From positions 3,659,001 to 3,723,000 of the forward strand of contig NZ_CP107904.1 of NCBI RefSeq assembly GCF_036013975.1: a stretch of 64,000 bases of DNA, in the 5' to 3' direction. The notes beneath the pieces were generated by a model that ran no database searches, was not told the origin of the DNA, and saw only the letters and a program-made list of their open reading frames with translations. This DNA comes from Kitasatospora sp. NBC_00458. GTDB taxonomy: Bacteria; Actinomycetota; Actinomycetes; Streptomycetales; Streptomycetaceae. The translations under genes were made by a program, and so were the position numbers. Each line of letters opens with the position of its first letter. The first letter of the stretch is position 1. Positions 16,784 through 25,588 of this stretch are shown here, one piece after another.

Positions 16784-16932
16784 GGTTGCTCCATTGCTCC
16801 CGGGAGGGGGTCGGAAAGGCGGCGTTCGGGAACCGCGTGCGGGATGCCGCGGTCGGGAGGGCATCGCGCGGGCGGCACCCGGAAAGCGGAGAGTGCCGCG
16901 AGCCGGCCCGGTCAGGGCCCGCTCGCGACACT

Positions 16933-16944
16933 CTACGCGCGTAA
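16933..16944. promoter_or_regulatory. Nucleoside-motif palindrome between cdd and deoA
   Basis: CTACGCGCGTAA lies 13 bases beyond the cdd stop and 150 bases upstream of the deoA start. It differs from the perfect palindrome by one base. This is the second of four copies. Confidence 0.65.
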
Positions 16945-16956
16945 CAAATGGCAGTG

Positions 16957-17355
16957 CTAGAGCCGCTCCGGCCCGAACGCGTCGGGCAGGACCTCACTCA
17001 TCGGCCGCACGCCGGACGGCAGCTCGATCAGCAGGTCCGGTCCGCCGTGCTCGTACAGCAGCTGGCGGCAGCGGCCGCACGGCATCAGCAGCTCGCCGGC
17101 CCCGTCCACGCAGGTGAACGCGGTCAGCCGGCCGCCGCCGCCCGCGTGCAGCGCGGAGACCAGGCCGCACTCGGCGCAGAGCGCGAGCCCGTACGAGGCG
17201 TTCTCCACGTTGCAGCCGGTGACCAGCCGTCCGTCGTCCACCAGCGCGGCGGCGCCGACCGGGAACCTGCTGTACGGCGCGTACGCGTGGCCCATCGCCT
17301 CGCGCGCGGCAGCCCGCAGCCGCTCCCAGTCGACCTCCGCCGGGGCCGCCGTCAC
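16957..17355 (-). CDS. cdd: Cytidine deaminase
   Basis: 132 residues, typical of the small homotetrameric class. Zinc and catalytic motifs are visible: GCNVENASYG (substrate binding), LCAECGLVSAL (first zinc Cys and catalytic Glu) and PCGRCRQLL (two zinc Cys). It deaminates cytidine and deoxycytidine to uridines. Its start overlaps the upstream permease stop by 4 bases (ATGA type), so it is translated with the transporter. Confidence 0.96.
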   Translation of the reverse strand: MTAAPAEVDWERLRAAAREAMGHAYAPYSRFPVGAAALVDDGRLVTGCNVENASYGLALCAECGLVSALHAGGGGRLTAFTCVDGAGELLMPCGRCRQLLYEHGGPDLLIELPSGVRPMSEVLPDAFGPERL

Positions 17356-18617
17356 TTGCCCTGGCCCTTGCGGTAGATCTGGCCGTCGGCCTTCGGCGGC
17401 CGCAGCCGCTGCGAGGCCAGCGACAGCACCACCAGGGTGATCACGTACGGCGTCGCCACGATCAGCGGACGCTGCACCTCCTCGGTGGTGAAGTACCAGG
17501 TGAAGAGGCCGCCGGAGACCACGAAGGTGACCAGCGCGGAGGTGAGCTTCCGGCGGTAGACGTTCCAGAGCGCCAGCAGCACCATCACGATGGCGACCAC
17601 CAGGATCAGCACGTGCACCGACTCCGGGTCGCGCAGCTGGAGGCTGTCGGTGAAGCCGAACAGGCCGGCGCCCATGGCGAGACCGCCGGGCATCCAGTTG
17701 CCGAAGATCATCGCCGCGAGGCCGATGAAGCCGCGGCCGTTGGTCTGGCCGTCCTTGTAGAAGTGCGCCGCGACCAGCGAGAGGTACGCGCCGCCGAGGC
17801 CCGCGAAGGCGCCGGAGCTGACGACCGCGAGGTACTTGTACTTGTAGACGTTGACGCCGAGGGACTCCGCCGCGGTCGGGTTCTCACCGCAGGAGCGCAG
17901 CCGCAGGCCGAACACCGTACGCCAGAGGGCGAAGTAGCTGACCACGATCAGCGCGCCGGCCAGCAGCACGACCACCGAGATGTTGGTGACCAGGCCGCCG
18001 AGCACACCGGCCACGTCGGAGACCAGGAACCAGTGGTGGGCCTCGATCTCCTTCAGCCCCGAGGAGAGGCCGGGGACGGTGATGTACGGCAGCGGGTCGG
18101 CCGGCGGGGACTGGTTCGCGCCGGCACCGGCGGAGATGTAGTCCTTGTAGTAGATCCGGTTGACGTACGCGCAGATGCCGGGGATCAGCAGGTTGACGCC
18201 GACACCGGAGACGATGTGGTCGACGCCGAAGGTCACCGTGATGACGGCGTGCAGCAGGCCGCCGAGGGCGCCGCCGAGCATGCCGGCCACCAGGCCGAAC
18301 CACGGGCTGACCAGGTACCCGCCCCAGGCTCCGGCGAAGGTGCCGGCGACCATCATGCCCTCGAGGCCGATGTTGACCACGCCGGCCCGCTCGGACCAGA
18401 GACCGCCGAGACCGGCCATGCCGATCGGCACGGCGGCGCTGAGCGCGGCGGTGACCTGCCCGGAGGAGGTCAGCGAGTGGTTGTCGGTGATCATGCCGAC
18501 GGCGGAGAAGAGGACCAGGGCGCCCGCGATCAGCAGCAGCACCACGGGCCAGGACATCTTGCGCTTCTTGGCGGGAGCGCCCGGAGCCTTCGCCCGGGCT
18601 GCGGTGGCCGTGCTCAT
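17352..18617 (-). CDS. Nucleoside ABC transporter permease (NupQ/BmpC-like)
   Basis: 421 residues with about 10 membrane helices and the BPD_transp_2 core (AGLGGLWSERAGVVNIGLEGMM, then GLRLRSCGENPTAAESLGVNV, the EAA-like cytoplasmic loop). It forms the channel with the preceding permease. It overlaps both neighbours by 4 bases. In the characterised relatives (for example the NupABCD/BMP systems) the substrates are purine and pyrimidine nucleosides, which fits the cdd and deoA neighbours. Confidence 0.93.
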   Translation of the reverse strand: MSTATAARAKAPGAPAKKRKMSWPVVLLLIAGALVLFSAVGMITDNHSLTSSGQVTAALSAAVPIGMAGLGGLWSERAGVVNIGLEGMMVAGTFAGAWGGYLVSPWFGLVAGMLGGALGGLLHAVITVTFGVDHIVSGVGVNLLIPGICAYVNRIYYKDYISAGAGANQSPPADPLPYITVPGLSSGLKEIEAHHWFLVSDVAGVLGGLVTNISVVVLLAGALIVVSYFALWRTVFGLRLRSCGENPTAAESLGVNVYKYKYLAVVSSGAFAGLGGAYLSLVAAHFYKDGQTNGRGFIGLAAMIFGNWMPGGLAMGAGLFGFTDSLQLRDPESVHVLILVVAIVMVLLALWNVYRRKLTSALVTFVVSGGLFTWYFTTEEVQRPLIVATPYVITLVVLSLASQRLRPPKADGQIYRKGQGK

Positions 18618-19771
18618 GCGGACACCTCCTTCTTCTCGTTGGCCGCGGCGGCCTGGGCGGCCAGCTCGGCGCCGACCTTCTGCTGCTGGCGCTTGAGGCC
18701 GTAGCGGCGCACCAGCTCGTAGGCCACGACGACGCAGATGACGATGGTGCCCTGCATGACCGGGACGATCTCGAACGGGAAGCCGCCCTGGAGCGGCAGC
18801 TGGGCGCCGGTGGCGTCCAGGAAGGCGAACAGCACGGCGGCGAAGGCCATGCCGATCGGGCTGTTGCGGCCGAGCAGCGCGACCGAGATGCCCAGGAAGC
18901 CGAGGTTCTGCTGGAAGTTCTGGCCGTAGTAGTACGAGTTCTGCAGCAGCTCGGGCAGGCCGATCAGACCGGCGATGGCACCGGAGACCACCATCGAGAT
19001 GACGATCATGCGCTTGACGTTCACGCCGGACGCGGTGGCCGCGGTCTCCGAGCGGCCGGTGGCGCGCAGGTCGAAGCCGAAGCGGGTGCGGGTCAGGGTG
19101 AACTGGAAGGCCACGCCGACCAGGATCGCGATGAAGAGGAAGCCGTAGAGCGGGCCGCCGTCGGTGTTGATCGCGAAGAAGTGGCTGGACTCGGAGACCG
19201 GGGCGGTCTGGATCGAGTTGCTGGTGCCGCTCTTCTCCGGGGCGAAGATGCCGGGGACGAGCAGCAGGCCGACGATGGCGATCGCGATGGCGTTCAGCAT
19301 GATGGTCGAGATGACCTCGCTGACGCCGCGCAGGACCTTCAGCAGACCGGCGATGCTCGCGTACAGGCCGCCGACCAGCATGGCGGTGATCAGCAGCAGC
19401 GGGATCTGGATGAACGACGGCAGGTCGAGCCGGCTGCCGACGAACGCCGCGAACAGCGCGGCCACCTTGTACTGGCCCTCGACACCGATGTTGAAGAGGT
19501 TCATCCGGAAGCCGAAGGCGGCGGCCGCGGCGGCCAGGTAGTACGTGGTGGACCGGTTGAGGATGGCCACCTGTCCGTCCGACTTGGTGGCGTACGTGAG
19601 CATCACGTTCCAGGCGTCGAACGGGTTCTTGCCCGAGGTCGCCAGGAGCACCGAACAGATCGCGACGGAGAGCAGCACGGCGAGCACCGGTGCCGCGAGG
19701 GCGAGGACGATCTTCTCGCCGTCGAACCGCTGCGCCAGCGAGCGCTTGGCGGCGGGGGTGGGACTGGTCAT
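18614..19771 (-). CDS. Nucleoside ABC transporter permease (NupP-like)
   Basis: 385 residues with about 9-10 helices and the BPD_transp_2 domain. It has FRMNLFNIGVEGQYKVAA near the middle, and TRFGFDLRATGRSETAATASG is the EAA-like loop contacting the ATPase. ATG 19771 lies 4 bases past the ATPase stop, and its end overlaps the next permease start. It is the partner of the second permease in a heterodimeric membrane channel. Confidence 0.93.
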   Translation of the reverse strand: MTSPTPAAKRSLAQRFDGEKIVLALAAPVLAVLLSVAICSVLLATSGKNPFDAWNVMLTYATKSDGQVAILNRSTTYYLAAAAAAFGFRMNLFNIGVEGQYKVAALFAAFVGSRLDLPSFIQIPLLLITAMLVGGLYASIAGLLKVLRGVSEVISTIMLNAIAIAIVGLLLVPGIFAPEKSGTSNSIQTAPVSESSHFFAINTDGGPLYGFLFIAILVGVAFQFTLTRTRFGFDLRATGRSETAATASGVNVKRMIVISMVVSGAIAGLIGLPELLQNSYYYGQNFQQNLGFLGISVALLGRNSPIGMAFAAVLFAFLDATGAQLPLQGGFPFEIVPVMQGTIVICVVVAYELVRRYGLKRQQQKVGAELAAQAAAANEKKEVSA

Positions 19772-19775
19772 GTGG

Positions 19776-21494
19776 CTACTCCCCCGCCTGCTGGTCGCCG
19801 GCGGTGTCGGTGGGGGTGTCGTCCCCGGCGGTGTCGGACGGGGCGTCGCCGGCGGCCGGCTCGGCCTCGGTGCCCTCGGCCCGGGTCGCCTGGGACTCCT
19901 CGACGGCCTCGGGCTCGGACTCGATGTGGCCGCGGGCCGCACCGGTCATCGCGGTGCCGAGGTCCTCGGCGGTGACGGTGGCCGGGTCCGCGTCGGCGAC
20001 CAGCCGGCCGCGGTAGATCACCCGGATGGTGTCGGAGAGCCCGATCAGCTCGTCCAGGTCGGCGGAGATCAGCAGGACCGCGAGGCCCGCCCGCTGGGCG
20101 ACCCGGATGTGCTCCCAGATCTGCGCCTGCGCGCCGACGTCCACGCCGCGGGTGGGGTGGGCGGCGATCAGCAGCTTGGGCTGGTGGCTCATCTCGCGGC
20201 CGATGATCAGCTTCTGCTGGTTGCCGCCGGAGAGGGACGCCGCGGTGACCTCGATGCCGGGGGTGCGGACGTCGTACTGCTCGACGATCCGCTGGGTGTC
20301 CTTGCGGGCACCGGCCGGGTCGAGCAGGACGCCCTTGGAGTTGGGGGTCTCGGTGACGTGGCCGAGGATCCGGTTCTCCCAGAGCGGGGCCTCCAGCAGC
20401 AGGCCGTGCCGGTGGCGGTCCTCGGGGATGTAGCCGATGCCGGCCTCGCGGCGGGCCCGGGTGAGGGTGCCGGAGAGGTCCTTGCCGTCGAGGGCGACGG
20501 CGCCGCCGTCCAGCGGCAGCATGCCCATGATGGCCTCGACCAGTTCGGCCTGGCCGTTGCCCTCGACACCGGCGATGCCGAGGATCTCGCCCTTGTGGAT
20601 GCGCAGCGAGATGTCGTCCAGGACCACGCGCTCGATGCCCTCGGCGTCGGTCTTGGCGATCCGCAGGCCGTCGACGCGCAGCATCTCGTCGGTGGTGACG
20701 GTGGACTCGCGGCTCTCCGGGGAGGGGAGCTCGGAGCCGACCATCAGCTCGGCCAGCTGGCGGGCGCTGACGCTCTTCGGGTCCGCGTCGCCGACGGTGG
20801 TGCCGCGGCGGATGACGCTGATCGCGTCGGCCACGGAGAGCACCTCGTGCAGCTTGTGCGAGATGAAGATGACGGTGACGCCCTCGGACTTGAGCTCGCG
20901 CAGGTTGTCGAAGAGTGCGTCGACCTCCTGCGGGACCAGCACCGCGGTGGGCTCGTCGAGGATGAGGATCTTGGCGCCCCGGTAGAGCACCTTGAGGATC
21001 TCGACGCGCTGGCGGTCGGCGACGCCGAGGTCCTCGACCAGGACGTCGGGGCGCACGCCCAGGCCGTACTGGTCGGAGATCTCCTTGATCTTCGCCTTGG
21101 CCTTGCCGCCGATGCCGTACAGGTGCTCGCCGCCGAGGACGACGTTCTCCCAGACGGTGAGGTTGTCGGCGAGCATGAAGTGCTGGTGCACCATGCCGAT
21201 GCCGCGCGCGATGGCCTCGCCCGGGGTGTTGAACTCGCACAGCTCACCGTTGATCGCGATGGTGCCCTCGTCCGGCTTCTGCATGCCGTAGAGGATCTTC
21301 ATCAGCGTCGACTTGCCGGCGCCGTTCTCGCCCATGAGGGCGTGCACGGTGCCGGTGCGGACGGTGAGGTTGATGTCGTGGTTGGCCACGACACCGGGGA
21401 AGCGCTTGGTGATGCCGCGCAGTTCGACGGCCGGTGTCGCCGTCCCCGCGCTGGGGGTACCGCCCGTGTTCGGGGCGGGGTCGGATGCGGTGAT
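19776..21494 (-). CDS. Nucleoside ABC transporter ATP-binding protein, probable ATC start
   Basis: About 572 residues with two fused ABC domains. Domain 1 has Walker A GENGAGKST and Walker B KILILDEPTAVL. Domain 2 has a degenerate Walker A region (GIAGVEGNGQAEL), signature LSGGNQQKL and LIAAHPTRGVDVG, as is usual for the RbsA/MglA-like sugar and nucleoside ATPases. The C-terminus has an unusual acidic Thr/Gly/Ala-rich tail of about 60 residues. No ATG, GTG or TTG with a ribosome-binding site lies in frame before the domain; AGGAG is followed at the right distance by ATC at 21494. A TTG about 40 bases further upstream lacks any such site. Confidence 0.92.
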   Translation of the reverse strand: MTASDPAPNTGGTPSAGTATPAVELRGITKRFPGVVANHDINLTVRTGTVHALMGENGAGKSTLMKILYGMQKPDEGTIAINGELCEFNTPGEAIARGIGMVHQHFMLADNLTVWENVVLGGEHLYGIGGKAKAKIKEISDQYGLGVRPDVLVEDLGVADRQRVEILKVLYRGAKILILDEPTAVLVPQEVDALFDNLRELKSEGVTVIFISHKLHEVLSVADAISVIRRGTTVGDADPKSVSARQLAELMVGSELPSPESRESTVTTDEMLRVDGLRIAKTDAEGIERVVLDDISLRIHKGEILGIAGVEGNGQAELVEAIMGMLPLDGGAVALDGKDLSGTLTRARREAGIGYIPEDRHRHGLLLEAPLWENRILGHVTETPNSKGVLLDPAGARKDTQRIVEQYDVRTPGIEVTAASLSGGNQQKLIIGREMSHQPKLLIAAHPTRGVDVGAQAQIWEHIRVAQRAGLAVLLISADLDELIGLSDTIRVIYRGRLVADADPATVTAEDLGTAMTGAARGHIESEPEAVEESQATRAEGTEAEPAAGDAPSDTAGDDTPTDTAGDQQAGE

Positions 21495-21569
21495 GGCGAT
21501 CTCCTGGTGGTCTGGAGGCGCGTCGTTGCGCTGGAGGGCCAAAAGCGAAAAACGGTGGAGGGACGGGAC

Positions 21570-21610
21570 GGGGCCCGGGGGTACGCACTGAGCGCACCCT
21601 TCCGGGCCCC
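21570..21610 (-). terminator. Hairpin between the BMP lipoprotein gene and the ATPase
   Basis: Arms GGGGCCCGG (21570-21578) and CCGGGCCCC (21602-21610) lie in the 184-base gap. A partial terminator or processing hairpin here would give more of the binding protein than of the membrane parts, as is common in ABC operons. Confidence 0.6.
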
Positions 21611-21678
21611 TCCCTGATGTTGCGTCCATCATGGCGCTGCCGGGCAGGCGGCAGCGGCAGCGACGTCCGTCCGGACCC

Positions 21679-22737
21679 CTACTTGGTGGGGGCGGTCGGG
21701 ACGGTGGTGGCGCCGGTCTTGATGGCGTTGGCGGCCTCGTCGAGCTTGGCCTTGATGTCGTCGATCTTGCCGCCGGTGGTGGCGAGCGAGACACCGTCGG
21801 CCTTGAGGTCGAAGTTCTTCACGCCGGTGAAGGGGGTGCCCTTCTTGGCGGACTCGATGTAGGCGAAGACGGCCTTGTCGACGTTCTTCACCATCGAGGT
21901 CATGATGCTGTTCTTGTACTTCGCCAGGGCCGGCTGGGCGGCCTGGTCGGAGTCGACGCCGATGGCCAGGGCGTTGGCGTTGGCGGCGGCCTCGATCGCA
22001 CCGTTGCCGGAGGAGCCGGCGGCGGTGTAGATGACGTCGGCCTTCTTGTCGATCTGGCCCTGCGCGGCTTCCTTGCCCTTGTCGGGCGAGGCGAAGCCGG
22101 AGAAGTCCGGCGGGGTGCTCAGGTAGGTGACCTCGACCGGCATGTTCGGGTCGACGGAGCGGACACCCGCGATGTAGCCGGCCTCGAACTTCTTGATCAG
22201 CTCGGACTGGACGCCGCCGATGAAGCCGACGTGCTTGTTCTTGGACTTGAGGGCGGCGGCCACACCGGCCAGGTACGAGCCCTCCTGCTCCGAGAACGTC
22301 AGCGAGGTGACGTTGCTGGGCTGGGTCTCGGAGGCCGAGTCGATGATCGCGAACTTGGTGTTCGGGTTCTCCTTGGCGACCTTCTCGACCGCGGCCTGGT
22401 AGACGAAGCCGACGGCGATGATCGGGTTGTAGCCCGCGGTCACCAGGTTCTTGAGGCGGGTCTCCTTGTCGGCCTCGGCCTCACCGGTCTTGGCGTCGGC
22501 CTCGGTGACGGCGACGCCGAGGTCGCTCTTGGCCTTGTCCAGGCCGCGCGCGGCGGAGTCGTTGAAGGACTGGTCGCCACGGCCTCCGATGTCGTAGGCC
22601 ATGCCGACCTTCAGGCCGCCGTCGGCGGAGCCCGAGGAGGCGGTGGTGTCGTTGCTCTTTGCGCCGCAAGCGGCGAGCGAGGCGATGCCCAGGGAACCCG
22701 AGAGCACAACCGCGGCGAGCTTAGTAGAACGGCGCAA
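21679..22737 (-). CDS. BMP-family nucleoside-binding lipoprotein
   Basis: 352 residues. A lipoprotein signal peptide (MRRSTKLAAVVLSGSLGIAS, lipobox LAAC) anchors it outside the membrane. The Bmp/PnrA fold follows: VGMAYDIGGRGDQSFNDSA, NPIIAVGFVYQAAVEKVA, GFIGGVQSELIKKFEAGY, DVIYTAAGSSGNGAIEAA. PnrA/MED relatives bind purine nucleosides. It is the first gene of the operon and carries a nucleoside-motif palindrome 52 bases upstream. Confidence 0.95.
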   Translation of the reverse strand: MRRSTKLAAVVLSGSLGIASLAACGAKSNDTTASSGSADGGLKVGMAYDIGGRGDQSFNDSAARGLDKAKSDLGVAVTEADAKTGEAEADKETRLKNLVTAGYNPIIAVGFVYQAAVEKVAKENPNTKFAIIDSASETQPSNVTSLTFSEQEGSYLAGVAAALKSKNKHVGFIGGVQSELIKKFEAGYIAGVRSVDPNMPVEVTYLSTPPDFSGFASPDKGKEAAQGQIDKKADVIYTAAGSSGNGAIEAAANANALAIGVDSDQAAQPALAKYKNSIMTSMVKNVDKAVFAYIESAKKGTPFTGVKNFDLKADGVSLATTGGKIDDIKAKLDEAANAIKTGATTVPTAPTK

Positions 22738-22788
22738 GGGAGTATCTCCTTCTCACACGCACCCGATTAGCGTGGTCGGACGCCACCG

Positions 22789-22800
22789 TAACGCGCGTAG
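22789..22800. promoter_or_regulatory. Nucleoside-motif palindrome upstream of the BMP operon
   Basis: On the transcribed (minus) strand it reads CTACGCGCGTTA, 52 bases before the lipoprotein ATG. It is the third of four copies; one half-site is perfect and the other deviates by one base. Confidence 0.65.
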
Positions 22801-22951
22801 AACACGGTTGGGTTACGGGCCGCCGGAGCATTCGGGTTGTTATCAAACCGTGGTCTCACGGCCCTCCCACCGCCCCTTTTCCGTGTCAGGACGGCGGTCG
22901 GAAGGTGCGCAGCCCAGTGTACGTAACCGTAAATAAAGGCCGTATTGCGAC

Positions 22952-22982
22952 AAACCGGACACTCATCGTGAGTGTCCGGTTT
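22952..22982 (-). terminator. Terminator of the M20 amidohydrolase gene
   Basis: A perfect 14-bp stem, AAACCGGACACTCA (22952-22965) and TGAGTGTCCGGTTT (22969-22982), with a 3-base loop. It lies 40 bases past the stop codon, and A/T ends support factor-independent termination. Confidence 0.85.
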
Positions 22983-23022
22983 ACGCCGGTGGAAAGGCCG
23001 CGAAACGGGCGCGGAGGGGGGC

Positions 23023-24300
23023 TCAGCGCCCGGCGGCGGCGGCCTCCGACTCCGGGCCCGACTCCAGGGCCAGCGCCGCGAACAGCTCCACGCCGACCGC
23101 GATCGCCCGCTCGTCCACGTCGAACCTGCCCTGGTGGAGGTCGCGGACGGCGGTGTCCCCGGGGGTGCGGACGCCGAGCCGGGCCAGTGCGCCCGGGGCG
23201 TGCTCCAGGTACCAGGAGAAGTCCTCGCCGCCGAGCGACTGCTCGGTGTCCTCCACCACCTGGCGGCCGGGGCGGCCGAATCGCGCTGTCATGGCCTCCT
23301 CCAGCAGGCCGACCGAGACCGCCTCGTTGACCACCGGCGGAACGCCCCGGTGGTAGTCCAGCGTCCACTTCGCGCGGTAGGTCTCGGCGAGCTTGGCGAT
23401 CAGCTCGTGCAGCAGGTCCGGAGCCTCCCGCCAGCCGGCCAGCTCCAGGCAGCGGACGGTGCCCTCCAGCTCCGCGTGCTGCGGGATCACGTTGGGCGCC
23501 GAACCGGCGGCGATCCGACCCCAGACCAGCGAGACGCCCCAGCGCGGGTCCATCCGGCGGGCCAGCGCGGGCGGCAGGTCGGACGCCATCCGGGCGATCG
23601 CGGTGACCAGGTCGGTGGTGAGGTGCGGGCGGGCGGTGTGGCCGCCGGGACCGTCCAGGTTCAGCACCAGGCGGTCGCAGGCCGAGGTGATCGCCCCGAC
23701 CCGCAGCCCGACCCGGCCCACCTCCACCTTCGGGTCGCAGTGCACCGCGAAGATCCGCTCCACGCCGTCCATCCCGCCGGCCGCGATCACGTCCAGCGCA
23801 CCGCCGGGCATGACCTCCTCGGCAGGCTGGAAGAACAGCCGGACCGGGCGGCGCAGCTCGCCGGTGCGGGCCGCCGCGGCCAGCAGCAGCGCGGTGCCCA
23901 GCACCACCGAGGTGTGCACGTCGTGGCCGCAGGCGTGGGCCCGGCCGGGAACGGTCGAACGGTAGGGGACGTCGGTCTTGGCGTCGTCGATCGGCAGGGC
24001 GTCGATGTCGGCGCGGAAGGCCAGGAAGCCGGCCCCGCGCGGGGCGGACTCGGGAACGATGTCGACGAGCATTCCGGTGCCGCCCGGGAGGACCCGGGGG
24101 GCGAGGCCGGCGGCGACCAGGCGGTCGCGCAGCAGGCCGGTGGTACGGAACTCCTGGCGGCCCAGCTCCGGGTGCCGGTGCAGGTCCCGCCGGAAGGCGA
24201 TCAGCTCGGGCTCCAGCGCGCCTACCCGGTCGCGGAGACCGGCGGCGGGGCGGGCAGCGGTGAGGGTGACGGCCGACTGGGCGGACTCACGACGGTTCAT
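23023..24300 (-). CDS. M20 family amidohydrolase
   Basis: 425 residues of the M20/HipO-AmhX group. It has RRDLHRHPELGRQEF, a metal-binding HACGHDVHTSVVLG, the catalytic glutamate pair QPAEEVMPGGA, an AVHCDP metal residue and LGGEDFSWYL near the end. It probably cleaves N-acyl amino acids or similar amides in the cytosol. The start at 24300 matches family length. Its location beside the nucleoside operon is probably just neighbourhood, since a terminator and the operon promoter intervene. Confidence 0.92.
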   Translation of the reverse strand: MNRRESAQSAVTLTAARPAAGLRDRVGALEPELIAFRRDLHRHPELGRQEFRTTGLLRDRLVAAGLAPRVLPGGTGMLVDIVPESAPRGAGFLAFRADIDALPIDDAKTDVPYRSTVPGRAHACGHDVHTSVVLGTALLLAAAARTGELRRPVRLFFQPAEEVMPGGALDVIAAGGMDGVERIFAVHCDPKVEVGRVGLRVGAITSACDRLVLNLDGPGGHTARPHLTTDLVTAIARMASDLPPALARRMDPRWGVSLVWGRIAAGSAPNVIPQHAELEGTVRCLELAGWREAPDLLHELIAKLAETYRAKWTLDYHRGVPPVVNEAVSVGLLEEAMTARFGRPGRQVVEDTEQSLGGEDFSWYLEHAPGALARLGVRTPGDTAVRDLHQGRFDVDERAIAVGVELFAALALESGPESEAAAAGR

Positions 24301-24714
24301 CTCAACAAGGGTAGGCCTGTCGGGGGGATTTGGCCCGACTTCCCGGAAAGAAGTCCCCGGATGGGCGCATACCGGCCGAGCAGGTGGGTATGACATCTTG
24401 TTTCAGCCGCCTTCCCCAAGGTTCCTGTGCAGTGCAACGATCGTCGGCGATCACGGTCACGCCGCTCCTGCCAGGGGAATTGACGATGGCTCGGAATCAC
24501 GCCCGGCCCGGAACCGTTCGGCCCGGAACCGGCGGGTGGGCGTCCACCCGCGTGCGGCGGGGTCCGGGCGGCGGTCCGGGGGTTGCTCCGGCGGCGGTCC
24601 GGGGCCACGGCGTCCTCCGCGGCGGCCCCGGCGGGACGGTCCGCTCCTCCCTCCGTGCGGCGCCGCCGGCCTTGAGATGATCGGCTGAACCGACCGGATA
24701 TCTCAGGAGTGGCA
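24301..24714. other. 414-base divergent intergenic region, no gene supported
   Basis: It lies between the M20 gene (minus) and the SDR gene (plus) and must contain both promoters. A 65-codon frame at 24486-24680 has a possible AGGGGAA site, but its product is Gly/Pro/Arg-rich and unlike a real protein, so it is not called. No palindrome or structured element stands out. Confidence 0.5.
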
Positions 24715-25446
24715 ATGACCGAGCAGAAGGTGGCCGTCGTCACCGGCGCGAGCGGCGGGATCGGTGCGGCCACCGCCCGCCGGCTCGCGGCCGAGGGCTT
24801 CGACGTGGTGCTGACCGCCCGCCGGACCGAGCGGATCGAGCGGCTGGCCGAGGAGATCGGCGGGCGCGCCCACCCCCTGGACGTGACCGACCGGGCCGCC
24901 GTGGACGCCTTCGGCCGGGTGGACGTGCTGGTGAACAACGCCGGCGGGGCGATCGGCGCCGAGCCGGTGGAGTCCGGCGACCCGGCCGACTGGCGGGCCA
25001 TGTACGAGGTGAACGTGCTCGGCGTGCTGCACGTGACGCAGGCGCTGCTGCCGGCCCTGCGGGCGAGCGGCGACGGCACGATCCTCGTCCTCTCCTCCAC
25101 CGCGGCACTGGCCGCGTACGAGGGCGGCGGCGGCTACGTGGCGGCCAAGCACGCCGCGCACACCATCGCCGCGACGCTCCGGCTGGAGCTGTGCGGGGAG
25201 CCGATCCGGGTGATCGAGATCGCACCGGGCATGGTGAAGTCCGAGGGCTTCGCCGTCACCCGGTTCCGCGGCGACGAGGAGAAGGCCGCCTCGGTGTACG
25301 CGGGCGTCGCCGAGCCGCTGACCTCGGAGGACATCGCCGACACCGTCGCCTGGGCGGTCACCCGGCCGTCCCACGTCAACATCGACCTGCTGGTGGTCCG
25401 CCCGCGGGCCCAGGCCGCCAACCACAAGGTGCACCGGGAGCTCTGA
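24715..25446 (+). CDS. Short-chain dehydrogenase/reductase
   Basis: 243 residues, classical SDR. It has the cofactor motif VVTGASGGIGAATARRLA, VLVNNAGGAIG, the catalytic Ser in ILVLSSTAAL and the YVAAKHA Tyr/Lys pair. The Arg residues after the first strand (TARRTERIE) favour NADP. The C-terminal part resembles the YdfG/serine-3-dehydrogenase subgroup. AGGAG lies 5 bases before ATG 24715; a GTG two codons earlier is less likely. Confidence 0.94.
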   Translation: MTEQKVAVVTGASGGIGAATARRLAAEGFDVVLTARRTERIERLAEEIGGRAHPLDVTDRAAVDAFGRVDVLVNNAGGAIGAEPVESGDPADWRAMYEVNVLGVLHVTQALLPALRASGDGTILVLSSTAALAAYEGGGGYVAAKHAAHTIAATLRLELCGEPIRVIEIAPGMVKSEGFAVTRFRGDEEKAASVYAGVAEPLTSEDIADTVAWAVTRPSHVNIDLLVVRPRAQAANHKVHREL

Positions 25447-25451
25447 GCACC

Positions 25452-25493
25452 CGGGCTGGCCCGGACCGACACCCGCCGGTCCGGGCCGGCCCG
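25452..25493 (+). terminator. Terminator of the SDR gene
   Basis: 17-base arms (25452-25468 and 25477-25493), pairing perfectly except for one G-T wobble, with an 8-base loop. It begins 6 bases after the stop codon. Confidence 0.8.
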
Positions 25494-25588
25494 TTCCGTA
25501 CCGGTTCGAACCGTTCCGCACCGCCCCCGCGGGCCGTCCCGCGGGGGCGCGCACCGAAGCTGTCACCGGGCAGTGGTACATACGTGCG

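Larger units (their letters stand above)
22738..23022. promoter_or_regulatory. BMP operon promoter region
   Basis: The 285-base gap holds the palindrome copy at 22789-22800, an AT-richer stretch (22840-22950, including GTAAATAAAGGC) and the terminator of the M20 gene at 22952-22982. No gene is supported inside. Confidence 0.6.

Noticed and set aside
24486..24680. Possible 65-residue gene in the M20/SDR gap
   Set aside because: The product is a Gly/Pro/Arg-rich string with no signal, span or domain; only a weak ribosome-binding site supports it.
25500..25520. GGTTCGAACC resembling a tRNA T-arm
   Set aside because: No acceptor stem or anticodon arm surrounds it; it lies in a GC-rich spacer before the peptidase gene.
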